Shown here in pieces: positions 15,957 through 25,044 of a stretch of 59,048 nucleotides of DNA. Source of the DNA: Lachnospiraceae bacterium (lineage in GTDB: Bacteria > Bacillota > Clostridia > Lachnospirales > Lachnospiraceae); assembly GCA_017428265.1 (NCBI GenBank), contig JAFRRD010000047.1, positions 1 to 59,048 of the forward strand, read 5' to 3'. The position numbers and the translations under genes were made by a program. Under the pieces are notes generated by a model. That model did no database searches, was not told the origin of the DNA, and saw nothing but the letters and a program-made list of their open reading frames with translations. Within the stretch, counting starts at the first letter, position 1. Each line of letters starts with the position of its first letter.

Positions 15957-16253
15957 ATGAACAAAAAAGAACTTATTGCTGCTGTAGCAGAAAAAGCCGA
16001 CGTCACCCAGAAGAATGCGGAAGCCGTCGTCAAGGCCGCCCTTGAGACCATCACCGCTGCCATGGCTGCCGGCGAAAAAGTACAGCTGATCGGTTTTGGC
16101 ACTTTCGACGTTCGCGCCCGTGCTGCCCGCACCGGCAAGAACCCCCGCACCGGCGAAGCCGTCAAGATCAAAGCCTGTAAGGTCCCTTCCTTCAAGGCCG
16201 GCGCCGCCCTCAAGACTGCGGTCAACACCAAAAAGAGATCCAAAAAGAAATGA
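15957..16253 (+). CDS. hup: HU family DNA-binding protein
   Basis: Protein of 98 residues with the HU fold: [25 protein letters not shown] forms the dimerisation helices, [22 protein letters not shown] contains the beta-arm signature with the DNA-intercalating proline, and a Lys-rich tail KKRSKKK follows. It compacts and bends nucleoid DNA as a dimer. It has its own promoter and terminator, so it is a single-gene unit, as is common for highly expressed HU genes. Confidence 0.97.
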   Translation: MNKKELIAAVAEKADVTQKNAEAVVKAALETITAAMAAGEKVQLIGFGTFDVRARAARTGKNPRTGEAVKIKACKVPSFKAGAALKTAVNTKKRSKKK

Positions 16254-16274
16254 TCCGGCACTGACCCGGACATG

Positions 16275-16310
16275 AAAAGATCCCGGAGGATTTCCTCCGG
16301 GATCTTTTTT
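16275..16310 (+). terminator. Terminator of the HU gene
   Basis: A long perfect stem (AAAGATCCCGGAGGA paired with TCCTCCGGGATCTTT) is followed by T6. An A-run precedes it, so it could also stop minus-strand transcripts arriving from the thioesterase gene. Confidence 0.85.
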
Positions 16311-16351
16311 GCGTGCCGGCAGCAGGATCGCTCCCCGACGGCATATCCGTC

Positions 16352-17080
16352 TCAGCGCAGGACGAATTCCGCGTGCAGGGAGCCGTCCTCCGGATCGAGG
16401 ACGCGGACGATGCAGCCCTCTTCGCTCCTGCCGTACGTGACCGTGACGCGCCCGAGGTCCGGCTTGACCTCCTTTTTGTAGGCCGCCTCAAGAAACGTGA
16501 AACTCTCCGGATCCGTTTCCTCCGGCAGCACCTCCCGTACCATGTCGAGGTAGCAGGTGTTGTGGACGTGGCCGTTCTCGTCGATCATCGCCTTCAGGAT
16601 CGGATAGTCTATCTGCCGCAGGACCTCCGGCCCTTCCTTCGGCGGGCGGCGGAAACCTTCACCGGGGAAGACGGCGTGATCCGCTTCCTGTTCATACGGA
16701 TCCATGTATTCCGGGGTCAGGCGCAGGATCGTCATCGTCCGCTCATCCAGCATGACCCAGTTCGAGGTCGCGCGGACCAGTTCATTTCCCTCGCTGTCGA
16801 AGATCATATAGTCGCGGGACGCCTGGACCCTCGCGTAATCCCTTGCCCAGGTGACCGCCGTGACGGTCTCGCCGGCGCGCGGACGGCGCGTGATCTTCAT
16901 CTTCCAGTTCAGCGTCAGCCAGACCAGATGGTGGATGTGGCGGGTATTGATGCCCTGCCCGATCCGCATGCCGTGCAGCATGGCCATATCGCCGAACAGC
17001 TCCAGTAGGGCCTTGTCCGTCATCTGCAGGCCGGTCCTGACGTCTTCCATCCAGACCGTAAATTCATGTCTTAACTGCAT
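16352..17080 (-). CDS. Acyl-ACP thioesterase
   Basis: Protein of 242 residues resembling the bacterial FatA-type acyl-ACP thioesterases (PF01643), which release free fatty acids from acyl carrier protein. It consists of two hot-dog repeats. The first contains WLTLNWKMKITRRPRAGETVTAVTW; the second contains the active-site region MIDENGHVHNTCYLDMV with the conserved Asn and His. The start lies behind AAAAGGAGG, 13 bases after polC, suggesting it is the last gene of the pyrH-polC transcript, which ends at the HU terminator. Confidence 0.88.
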   Translation of the reverse strand: MQLRHEFTVWMEDVRTGLQMTDKALLELFGDMAMLHGMRIGQGINTRHIHHLVWLTLNWKMKITRRPRAGETVTAVTWARDYARVQASRDYMIFDSEGNELVRATSNWVMLDERTMTILRLTPEYMDPYEQEADHAVFPGEGFRRPPKEGPEVLRQIDYPILKAMIDENGHVHNTCYLDMVREVLPEETDPESFTFLEAAYKKEVKPDLGRVTVTYGRSEEGCIVRVLDPEDGSLHAEFVLR

Positions 17081-17093
17081 GCCGTCCTCCTTT

Positions 17094-20000
17094 TCAGTCT
17101 TCGGTACTGCCTGCCGGCTCCGTCATGATGTCGAGCAGGCTCATCTGGTTGCTGAGAGGCAGATTGCCCAGAAGCCCAAGCGCCGCCATCGTCTCGGCCA
17201 TGGTCTGCGAGATCTTCGAGCGCTGGATCAGGTCTTCGCGCGACAGGAATTTTCCTTCCGCGGCAGCTTCCTCCAGGCTCTTTGCCGCCTTCTCGCCCAT
17301 CCCGGCGATGCTCTGGAAGCTCGGCATGATCTTCCCGTCGATGATCTGAAAACGGTCGGCCTTCGCGCTGTAGATGTCGATCGGGACGAAATCGAAGCCG
17401 CGGGCGAACATCTCCTCGACCACACGCATGTCGCGCAGGGTCAGTTTTTCGACGTCCGACAGCAGATCGTTATCGGCGCGTTTCCGCAGTTCCGCAATAA
17501 CCCGGCGGAAGTGGTCCTTCCCCGTGCACATCTTCTCGTAGTCGAAGCCGTCGGCGCGGATGCTGAAATACGCGGTGTAGTACTGGATCGGGTAGTGGAT
17601 TTTGCACCAGGCGACGCGCCAGGCCATCATGACATAGGCCGCGGCGTGCGCCTTCGGGAACATGTACATGATCTTCTCACAGGAGCCGATGTACCAGTCA
17701 GGTACGCCGTGCTCTTCCATGCTCTGTTTCCAGGCCGGCCAGTTCGCTTCGGCGCCCTTGGCCACCTTTCCCTTTCGGACGGATTCCATGATCTTAAAGG
17801 ACATGCTGGCGTCCATATCCTGCGAGATCAGGTAGAGCATGATGTCATCGCGCGTGCAGATGGCTTCGCCGAGGGTCGCCGTGCCGGAAAGGATCAGATC
17901 CTGCACGTTGCCCAGCCAGACATTCGTGCCGTGGGCGATGCCGGCGATCCTGACCAGGTCCGCCAGACAGGTCGGTTTTGCATCCAGCACGATCTGCATC
18001 GCAAAGTCGGTGCCGAATTCAGGCACGCCGAGCGTCCCGAGCGGGCAGCCGCCGATATCCTCCGGTTTGATGCCCAGTGCTTCCGGACTCTTGAAGAGGG
18101 AAATGACCGCCGGGTCATCCAGCGGGATCTCGGTCGCTTTGATGCCGATGAGGTCTTCCAGCCGGCGGATCATGGTCGGATCGTCGTGGCCGAGGATATC
18201 CAACTTCAGCAGGTTGTGGTCGATCGAGTGGTAGTCGAAATGCGTCGTGACGATCTTGCTGTTCACGTCGTTCGCGGGATGCTGGATCGGCGTGAAGGAG
18301 TAAATGTTCTCGCCTCTCGGCATGACCACGATGCCGCCCGGATGCTGGCCGGTCGTGCGGCGCGTGCCCACGCAGCCTTCCGCCAAGCGTTCGATCTCGC
18401 AGCGGCGCTTCGTCATGCCGCGCTCCTCGAAATACTGCAGCGCGAAGCCGAAAGCGGTCTTCTCCGCAATGCCGGAAATGGTCCCGGCCTTGAAGGTGCA
18501 GCCCTTGCCGAACAGCACTTCGGTATATTCGTGCGCCTTGCTCTGGTATTCGCCCGAGAAGTTCAGGTCGATATCCGGTTCCTTGTCGCCCTTGAAGCCG
18601 AGGAAGGTCTCGAAGGGGATGTCAAAGCCGTCCTTGATCATTTTCGCCCCGCACTTCGGGCAGTCCATATCGGCCATGTCCACGCCGGCGCCGCCCGCGT
18701 GGATGCGCGTCTCGGCATTGTCCCAGATGCTGTACCGGCAGACCGGGCAGCGGTAATGCGGGCTCAGCGGATTCACCTCGGTGATCCCGCTCATGGTGGC
18801 AACAAAGGAAGACCCGACCGAGCCGCGGGAGCCGACGAGATAGCCGTCATCATTCGATTTTTTGACCAGGCGCTGCGCGATGATGTACATGACCGCGTAG
18901 CCGTTGCCGATGATGGAGCGGAGTTCCCTGGAAAGGCGGTCTTCCACGATCTGCGGCAGCGGATCGCCGTACCATTCGTGCGCCTTGCCGTAGCACATTT
19001 TCTCCAGTTCTTCCTCGGCGCCTTCGATGACCGGCGGGCACTTGTCCGGCCGCACCGGCGAGATCGTTTCGCACATCTGCGCGATCATGCGCGGATTGTC
19101 CACAACGATCTCCCGCGCCTTCGCCGGGCCGAGAAACTCGAATTCCTGCAGCATCTCCTCGGTCGTGCGGAAATACAGCGGCGGCTGCATGTCGGCGTCG
19201 GCGTAGTGCTGGCCGGCCTGGATGATCCGGCGGTAGACTTCATCCTCCGGATCCAGGAAATGCACGTCGCAGGTCGCGCAGACCGGCTTGCCGTACTGCT
19301 CGCCGAGTGCGACGATCCGCCGTACGAAATTGCGGAGGTCCTCCTCCGTGTAGCGCTTTCCGTTCCGCGCGCCGCGCAGCATGAAGGCGTTGTTCATGAT
19401 CGGCTGGACTTCCAGATAGTCGTAGAAGTTCACGAGACGTGCGATCTCCTCGTCCGGCGCTTCGTTCACGAGCGCGCGGTAGAGTTCGCCGGCTTCACAG
19501 GCGGAGCCGATGATCAGTCCCTCACGGCATTCCTGCAGCAGGCTCTTCGGAATGCGCGGCCGCTTGTAGAAATAATTCAGGTGCGATTCGGAGACCAGGC
19601 GGTAAAGATTGATGCGCCCGGTGTCGTTCTTTGCCAGCAGGATCACATGGTTGGCAAACGTCTGCTTTAATTCATCGACTGTCCTGCCGGTCGTATCGTC
19701 GACGAGATAGCCCTCACAGCCGTAGATGATCTTGATCGGCTTTCCCTTTTTCGCGCAGGCCTCGGCTGCATGCATGGCGTCCGGGAAGGACTGGACTACG
19801 CCGTGATCGGTGATGGCGACGGCTTCGTGGCCCCAGGCCGCGGCGCGCTTCACGAGCTCGTCCGTGTGGGTGACGGCGTCCATCTCGCTCATCTGCGTAT
19901 GCGCATGCAGCTCGACGCGCTTTTCGGACGCCTTGTCGGTGCGCTCGTGCACCGTACCCTCTTCCTTCATGATCCCGCTGACGGCGGAGATCGCGATCTC

Positions 20001-20963
20001 GCGGTCGAAGCGGTCCATTGCCGCAACGCCCTTCAGGCGGACAAAGCGATCCTTCGCGACATAGCGGTCGATCTCCTCTTTCTCTTCGGGCTTCATGAAC
20101 AGTTTGACCTTGATCGAGTCGGTCTTGTCCGTGACCACGAAAATATACAGGAGGTTGCCGGTTTTCAGTTCGCGCAGTTCCAGATTCACGATCTGTCCCT
20201 GGATGACGACGTCACCCATCTCCTCGGTGATCTCGGAGAGTGCGATCGGTTCGTCCTCAAAACGGAAGCCGTAACCTTCGCCGGGAGCAAAATGCTTCTT
20301 CACGGTATATTTTTTGGTGTTTTTGGTATCCTTCTGCGCGTTCTCCGCCTTTTGCCGTTCTTCGGTCTCCTCCACCGCATCACGGTAACGCTGTGCGATG
20401 GCACTGATCTCCGCCGCCATTTCCGCTTCGATATCTTTGTGCGCCGTCTTCAGCGCCGTGTTCTTCACACGGATCGAAAGCGGAAAGCCCAGCCGTTCGC
20501 GGAAAAGGCTTTCCAGATACTTTGCCAGCTCAGCCGTTTTGCTGTTGAAGACCATGCTTCCCGGAACAGTCAGCATGGCGATCCCGTCCTCGGGGAAAGT
20601 CAGTTCGGCATGCCGGAAGAGATTGTATTCCAGCAGGTGGAAGGTCTTGAGTTCCAGGAGAATGCTGTCGCGGTAGGCCTCATAGGCCTCCTGGACACTC
20701 ATACCTCCTAAACGGAAGGTCTCGTAGACCCGCACAAGGATGTCGTTTCTCGGGAAATAGGCCTGCTTGATCGCCGCTTCGAGGGCATAGATGTCCCGCT
20801 TGCGGATCAGAAAAGGCGCCTCAAGCCAGACTTTGAGGCGGCTCCTGTCCCGCGGCATGGTCATGCGGTTCACCAGGATCTCGTCCATGTGATCCATGAT
20901 CTCGCTGCAGGTGCTGATATTCGGCACGGCTTCCCGTAATGTTTTGACTTTATCTTCTGCCAT
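17094..20963 (-). CDS. polC: DNA polymerase III alpha subunit, PolC type, lacking the exonuclease domain
   Basis: Replicative polymerase of 1289 residues. An N-terminal region and an OB domain (about 235-330) precede the PHP domain, which begins with VELHAHTQMSEMDAVTH at about 350. The polymerase core carries GSRGSVGSSFVATMSGITEVNPL, a zinc-binding set CPVC...CPKC (about 739-772), PDIDLNFSGEYQ (about 797) and LKLDILGHDDPT (about 920), which supply catalytic aspartates. In canonical PolC a DnaQ-like 3'-5' exonuclease of about 170 residues is inserted in the PHP domain after the motif YGxEayLVDD. Here CEGYLVDD (415-423) continues after about 15 residues into HVILLAKN, so it is absent, and the protein is about 150 residues short of the usual 1430-1440. 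It starts directly after the ispG stop. Confidence 0.97.
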   Translation of the reverse strand: MAEDKVKTLREAVPNISTCSEIMDHMDEILVNRMTMPRDRSRLKVWLEAPFLIRKRDIYALEAAIKQAYFPRNDILVRVYETFRLGGMSVQEAYEAYRDSILLELKTFHLLEYNLFRHAELTFPEDGIAMLTVPGSMVFNSKTAELAKYLESLFRERLGFPLSIRVKNTALKTAHKDIEAEMAAEISAIAQRYRDAVEETEERQKAENAQKDTKNTKKYTVKKHFAPGEGYGFRFEDEPIALSEITEEMGDVVIQGQIVNLELRELKTGNLLYIFVVTDKTDSIKVKLFMKPEEKEEIDRYVAKDRFVRLKGVAAMDRFDREIAISAVSGIMKEEGTVHERTDKASEKRVELHAHTQMSEMDAVTHTDELVKRAAAWGHEAVAITDHGVVQSFPDAMHAAEACAKKGKPIKIIYGCEGYLVDDTTGRTVDELKQTFANHVILLAKNDTGRINLYRLVSESHLNYFYKRPRIPKSLLQECREGLIIGSACEAGELYRALVNEAPDEEIARLVNFYDYLEVQPIMNNAFMLRGARNGKRYTEEDLRNFVRRIVALGEQYGKPVCATCDVHFLDPEDEVYRRIIQAGQHYADADMQPPLYFRTTEEMLQEFEFLGPAKAREIVVDNPRMIAQMCETISPVRPDKCPPVIEGAEEELEKMCYGKAHEWYGDPLPQIVEDRLSRELRSIIGNGYAVMYIIAQRLVKKSNDDGYLVGSRGSVGSSFVATMSGITEVNPLSPHYRCPVCRYSIWDNAETRIHAGGAGVDMADMDCPKCGAKMIKDGFDIPFETFLGFKGDKEPDIDLNFSGEYQSKAHEYTEVLFGKGCTFKAGTISGIAEKTAFGFALQYFEERGMTKRRCEIERLAEGCVGTRRTTGQHPGGIVVMPRGENIYSFTPIQHPANDVNSKIVTTHFDYHSIDHNLLKLDILGHDDPTMIRRLEDLIGIKATEIPLDDPAVISLFKSPEALGIKPEDIGGCPLGTLGVPEFGTDFAMQIVLDAKPTCLADLVRIAGIAHGTNVWLGNVQDLILSGTATLGEAICTRDDIMLYLISQDMDASMSFKIMESVRKGKVAKGAEANWPAWKQSMEEHGVPDWYIGSCEKIMYMFPKAHAAAYVMMAWRVAWCKIHYPIQYYTAYFSIRADGFDYEKMCTGKDHFRRVIAELRKRADNDLLSDVEKLTLRDMRVVEEMFARGFDFVPIDIYSAKADRFQIIDGKIMPSFQSIAGMGEKAAKSLEEAAAEGKFLSREDLIQRSKISQTMAETMAALGLLGNLPLSNQMSLLDIMTEPAGSTED

Positions 20964-22022
20964 TTATTCCCAGTTTCTCACTTCTTCTTCCAGTGCCGCA
21001 AGGAGCTCGTCCTCCGGCAGTTTCCTGACGATCTGTCCGCGGCGGAAAAGCAGGCCTTCGCCCTTTCCGCCCGCGATCCCGAGGTCGGCGTCCCGCGCTT
21101 CCCCGGGGCCGTTGACCGCGCAGCCCATGACCGCCAGCTTCAGATTCTTTTCCGGATAACGCTCCGCCATCCGTTCCACCTGCTCCGCCAGGCCGATCAG
21201 ATCGATCGAGGTCCGGCCGCAGGTCGGGCAGGAAACGATCTCGATGCCGCCCTTCTTCAGGCCGAGGCCGCGCAGTAGCTCGTTCGCCACGCGCACCTCT
21301 TCGACCGGATCTCCGGTCAGGCTCACACGGACCGTGTCGCCGATGCCGCGGGAAAGCAGCGCGCCGATGCCCGCACAGGAACGGACCGTGCCGCGGAACA
21401 GCGTCCCCGCTTCGGTGATCCCCACGTGCAGCGGGATATCGGTCTTTGCCGAGGCCAGTTCGTAGGCTTCGATGCACAGCGGCACGTTCGAGGATTTGAT
21501 GCTGATGACCAGGTTCTCATAGCCGAGGTCCGTGATCTTCTGCACCTCGCGCATGGCGCTTTCACACAGGCCTTCGGCGGTGATCCCGCCGTATTTTTCC
21601 AGAAGGTCGCGGTCCAGCGAGCCACCGTTCACGCCGACGCGGATCGGGATGTTCCTTTCCTTTGCGCAGGATACGACCGCCCGGAGCGCTTCGTCGCCGC
21701 CGAGGTTTCCGGGATTGATGCGGATCTTGTCCGCTCCGTGCTCCATTGCGGCAACGGCCATCCGGTGATCAAAATGGATATCGGCAACCAGCGGGATACT
21801 GATCTCCTTCTTGATCACGGAAATGGCTTCAGCGGCTTCAAGGGTCGGTACGGTTGCGCGCACGATCTCGCAGCCGGCCTCTTCCAGCTGGCGGATCTGG
21901 CGGACCGTTGCCGCGGCATCTTCCGTCTTCGTATTGGTCATGGACTGGACCGCAACCGGGTTATCGCCGCCAATCACGACGTTACCGATCCGGACAGTCC
22001 TCGTTTTTCTTCTTTCGATCAT
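20964..22022 (-). CDS. ispG: 4-hydroxy-3-methylbut-2-en-1-yl diphosphate synthase
   Basis: Protein of 352 residues that converts MEcPP to HMBPP in the methylerythritol phosphate isoprenoid pathway. The N-terminal TIM-barrel is recognised by VAVQSMTNTKTED, PLVADIHFDHRMA and RINPGNLGG. The C-terminal iron-sulfur domain carries its cysteines in SCPTCGRT and MGCAVNGPGEA. The start lies behind GGAGGGATT. The stop abuts the polC start. The pathway gene dxr, usually two genes upstream in this cluster, is not present. Confidence 0.97.
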   Translation of the reverse strand: MIERRKTRTVRIGNVVIGGDNPVAVQSMTNTKTEDAAATVRQIRQLEEAGCEIVRATVPTLEAAEAISVIKKEISIPLVADIHFDHRMAVAAMEHGADKIRINPGNLGGDEALRAVVSCAKERNIPIRVGVNGGSLDRDLLEKYGGITAEGLCESAMREVQKITDLGYENLVISIKSSNVPLCIEAYELASAKTDIPLHVGITEAGTLFRGTVRSCAGIGALLSRGIGDTVRVSLTGDPVEEVRVANELLRGLGLKKGGIEIVSCPTCGRTSIDLIGLAEQVERMAERYPEKNLKLAVMGCAVNGPGEARDADLGIAGGKGEGLLFRRGQIVRKLPEDELLAALEEEVRNWE

Positions 22023-22072
22023 AATCCCTCCGCCGTGCGAAATCTGATCAATATCGCCGGACAGGTGAAAAT

Positions 22073-23365
22073 TTATTTCCCGAACAGCTTCATCACGTCA
22101 TTGAACAGGACGAAGACCATCAGGAGCATCAGCAAAATGAAGCCGATCAGATGGACCAGGCCTTCAAACTTCTGCGGGACGCGTTTGCCGGTGACGAGTT
22201 CGATCAGGATGAACAGCAGCCGGCCGCCGTCCAGGGCGGGGATCGGCAGCAGGTTCATCAGCCCGAGGTTCGCGTTCAGCAGGATCATCAGCATGAGGAC
22301 GTTCAGGGCTGCGTCCTTGAAGCCGCCGCTCTTTTCACCTTCCTCCACGGCCTGGCCGATCGTATCCACGATGCCGACCGGTCCGGACAGATCCTGCACG
22401 CCGACCTGCCCGCTGATCAGCATTTTCAGGCTCATCAGCGTATAGCGGATCCAGTAGACGACCTCCTTCGCGCTGTAGCGGATGACGCCGAAAAAGCTGA
22501 CCGGGTTGATGTCGTCATAGTAATATTCCGCGGAGAAGCCGAGTTCCTCAGTCTCGTAGTGTGAAGGCAGGAAGCGGAAGGAGAGCTCCGCGCCGTCCCG
22601 CTGCACAACAAGTTCCAGGAGGCTCCCGTCCATCGGGTGTTCGTCAAAATAAGCGCTCAGTTCCTTCCCGCTCGTGATCTTCGTCCCGTTGATCGAGACC
22701 AGCACGTCGCCGGCTTTCAGTCCTGCACTCTCCGCAGCGGAGCCTTCCGACACCGTCTTCAGGCTGCAGCCGGTCTCGTCGGCCATGTAGGTGATGCCCA
22801 TGCGCCAGCCTTCGCGGTGCGTGTTCACGGTCTTCGTCAGCAGTTCGCCGCCGCGCTCCACCACGATCTCAGCACTGCCGTCCAGCGGATGGTTGAACAG
22901 GTATAGCGGGATCTCGCGGCCGATCGTGATCTTTGTGCCGTTGATCGAGCGGACGGTATCGCCTTTCTGGATCCCGGCTTCGGCTGCAGCATTTTCCACC
23001 GAATAGACGACCGGCTTGTTCACGCCGCCGACGCCGATAAAGAACAGGGAACAGATGAAGGCCAGCAGGAAGTTGAAACAGGGCCCCGCCGCGATCACGA
23101 GGAAACGCTGCCAGGCCTTCTTGTTGCCGAAGGCCTTGGGCGAGGGATCATCCTCGTCTTCGCCGACCATAGCGCAGGAGCCGCCGAAGGGCAGGGCCTT
23201 GATCGCATATTTGGTCTCGCCCTTTCCCCAGGATACTATTTTCGGGCCCATGCCGAGGGCGAACTCCGTCACGCCCACGCCGCAGGCCTTGGCCAGCAGG
23301 AAATGACCCAGTTCATGGAACAGGATCAGTACGCTGAATATCAGGATCGCAATGATGATTTTCAA
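22073..23365 (-). CDS. rseP: Intramembrane zinc metalloprotease RseP/RasP with two PDZ domains
   Basis: Site-2 protease of 430 residues. The catalytic HELGH is in the first membrane segment (LFHELGHFLLAK), and the third zinc ligand is in the C-terminal NLLPIPALDGGRL. Between them lie two PDZ-like repeats, about 125-200 and 205-285, each with a near-identical SINGTKIT core; Gram-positive homologues usually have one. The start is TTG at 23365, seven bases after GGAGGG. It probably degrades membrane-anchored anti-sigma factors or signal-peptide remnants. Confidence 0.95.
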   Translation of the reverse strand: MKIIIAILIFSVLILFHELGHFLLAKACGVGVTEFALGMGPKIVSWGKGETKYAIKALPFGGSCAMVGEDEDDPSPKAFGNKKAWQRFLVIAAGPCFNFLLAFICSLFFIGVGGVNKPVVYSVENAAAEAGIQKGDTVRSINGTKITIGREIPLYLFNHPLDGSAEIVVERGGELLTKTVNTHREGWRMGITYMADETGCSLKTVSEGSAAESAGLKAGDVLVSINGTKITSGKELSAYFDEHPMDGSLLELVVQRDGAELSFRFLPSHYETEELGFSAEYYYDDINPVSFFGVIRYSAKEVVYWIRYTLMSLKMLISGQVGVQDLSGPVGIVDTIGQAVEEGEKSGGFKDAALNVLMLMILLNANLGLMNLLPIPALDGGRLLFILIELVTGKRVPQKFEGLVHLIGFILLMLLMVFVLFNDVMKLFGK

Positions 23366-23390
23366 GTCATATCCCTCCGGATCGCTGCCG

Positions 23391-24215
23391 TCATTTCATC
23401 AGCAGCAGAATCAGATAATAAACGGCCGGGGCCGTGACGATCACGCTGTCAAAGCGGTCGAGGATGCCGCCGTGGCCGGGAATGAGGTTCCCGTAGTCCT
23501 TGATCCCGCAGTTGCGCTTGATTGCAGAAGCGACCAGGTCGCCGATCTGGGCCAGAACGCTGCCGCACGCGAAGAGGATCATTACCGCAATCACCGGGTG
23601 TTCGAACAGGCCGAGGGACTCGCGGAACAGGAAACCGTACAGGGCACCGATCCCGGCAGCGACAACAATGGCGCCGACCGCCCCTTCCACAGTCTTTTTC
23701 GGGCTGAGGACAGGCGTCATCTTATGTTTGCCGAGCAGCAGGCCCACGCAGTAGGCGCCGACGTCCGGGACCCAGGCCGCAAGGAGCGTCAGGGCCGTGT
23801 AGACGATGCTCTCCGTCAGCAGGTCCGTCCGGTAGATGAAGGACAGCATGACCGGGATATACAGGATGGCAAAGACGGTCTCCGCCGCCTGCCCGAATTC
23901 ATATTTCGGGAAGGTAAAGACATAGGTCCCGAGGATCAGGACGAAGGCGAGAAACAGTGCCAGGAACAGGCCGTTGTCCCAGCCGAGCCAGACCGCTTCC
24001 AGATAAAGCGCCGCGCCCATGAAGCCGGCGGCCTCAAGCCCTGTTTTCCGCAGGCCCAGCGCCTTGAAGAGTTCAAAGAGGGCGATCATGGACACGGCAG
24101 CGACGGCCAGAAACAGGACGAGGCCTCCGCAGAAAAGTGCGCCGGCAGCCAGGACCGTCACGATCACGCTGCTGCGCAGGCGGATCAGAAAACCTTTTTT
24201 CTTTTCGTCATCCAT
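23391..24215 (-). CDS. cdsA: Phosphatidate cytidylyltransferase
   Basis: Polytopic enzyme of 274 residues that makes CDP-diacylglycerol from phosphatidate and CTP. The CDP-alcohol signature is complete near the C-terminus: SAIKRNCGIKDYGNLIPGHG followed by GILDRFDS, with the metal-binding Asp residues. Seven to eight membrane segments are visible. The start at 24215 (MDDEKKKGF) is chosen because GAGG lies six bases upstream and it overlaps the uppS stop. Longer in-frame starts lie deep in uppS. Confidence 0.96.
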   Translation of the reverse strand: MDDEKKKGFLIRLRSSVIVTVLAAGALFCGGLVLFLAVAAVSMIALFELFKALGLRKTGLEAAGFMGAALYLEAVWLGWDNGLFLALFLAFVLILGTYVFTFPKYEFGQAAETVFAILYIPVMLSFIYRTDLLTESIVYTALTLLAAWVPDVGAYCVGLLLGKHKMTPVLSPKKTVEGAVGAIVVAAGIGALYGFLFRESLGLFEHPVIAVMILFACGSVLAQIGDLVASAIKRNCGIKDYGNLIPGHGGILDRFDSVIVTAPAVYYLILLLMK

Positions 24216-24939
24216 TGTCGGCCTCATTTCTGCCGCCGTAGCGGCGGTCGCGGCTGTTGTAAACTTCAACGGCCTTCACCAGGTCGGCCTTCTTGAAATC
24301 CGGCCAAAGCAGTTCGGGGAAATACATCTCCGCGTAGGCATTCTGCCAGAGCATGAAATTGGACAGACGCTGCTCTCCGCTCGTGCGGATGAGAAGGTCG
24401 GGGTCCGGATACTCCAGTACGGCCGTATCCAGGCTTTGCGAGATCATCTCTTCCGTAATGGCTTCAGGCTCAAGTTCCCCGGCCTTTACCTTTTCCGCCA
24501 GTTTCACTGCGGCCCGCCGGATCTCATCGCGGCTGCCGTAGTTCAGGCCCAGCACGAAGGTCATGCGCTTAAAGTCCTTCGTATCGCGCTTCAAATCGTC
24601 GATGCCGCGGATCAGGTCCTCGTCAAAGAGGCTCATATCGCCGATCGTTTCGACCTTGATGTCGCCCTCGAAGCAGCGCTTCCGAAGGCGCGGGATATAG
24701 TAGCGGAACAGCTGCATCAGGGCGCTCACCTCATCCTGCGTGCGCTTCCAGTTTTCGGTGGAAAACGCATAGATGCTGAGGACCTTGATGCCCAGGCGGG
24801 CGGCGTCCTCGACGATCTGTTCCAGCGCCTCGCAGCCGGCTTTGTGGCCGAGCTTCCGCGGCAGGCCGCGGCGTTTGGCCCAGCGGCCGTTCCCGTCCAG
24901 GATGATGGCGACGTGCTTCGGTATCTTCATTTCGCTCAT
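24208..24939 (-). CDS. uppS: Undecaprenyl diphosphate synthase
   Basis: Cis-prenyltransferase of 243 residues that makes the C55 lipid carrier for peptidoglycan precursors. It carries HVAIILDGNGRWAKRRG with the catalytic Asp, FSTENWKR, LNYGSRDEI and the C-terminal PDLLIRTSGEQRLSNFMLWQ block. It overlaps cdsA by 8 bases and is separated from frr by 105 bases that contain a hairpin. Confidence 0.97.
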   Translation of the reverse strand: MSEMKIPKHVAIILDGNGRWAKRRGLPRKLGHKAGCEALEQIVEDAARLGIKVLSIYAFSTENWKRTQDEVSALMQLFRYYIPRLRKRCFEGDIKVETIGDMSLFDEDLIRGIDDLKRDTKDFKRMTFVLGLNYGSRDEIRRAAVKLAEKVKAGELEPEAITEEMISQSLDTAVLEYPDPDLLIRTSGEQRLSNFMLWQNAYAEMYFPELLWPDFKKADLVKAVEVYNSRDRRYGGRNEADNG

Positions 24940-24996
24940 GGCTGATCTTTCTCTTAACTTTCCGTGAGATTTCCGTAAAGCAGCCGGTTAACCAAA

Positions 24997-25024
24997 CAGA
25001 AGGCAAGCCATCGCCTGCCTTCTG
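24997..25024 (-). terminator. Hairpin between frr and uppS (possible partial terminator)
   Basis: On the minus strand, CAGAAGGCA pairs with TGCCTTCTG around a 10-base loop, followed by TTTGGTT. The short, interrupted T-run suggests attenuation or processing rather than full termination, since uppS and downstream genes have no clear promoter of their own. Confidence 0.45.
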
Positions 25025-25044
25025 CGTACGGTGCCGTAAGCAGC

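Noticed and set aside
16851-19670. 939-codon plus-strand frame opposite polC
   Set aside because: The translation is a repetitive Ala/Arg/His/Val mix typical of the antisense of a GC-rich gene; polC on the other strand is certain.
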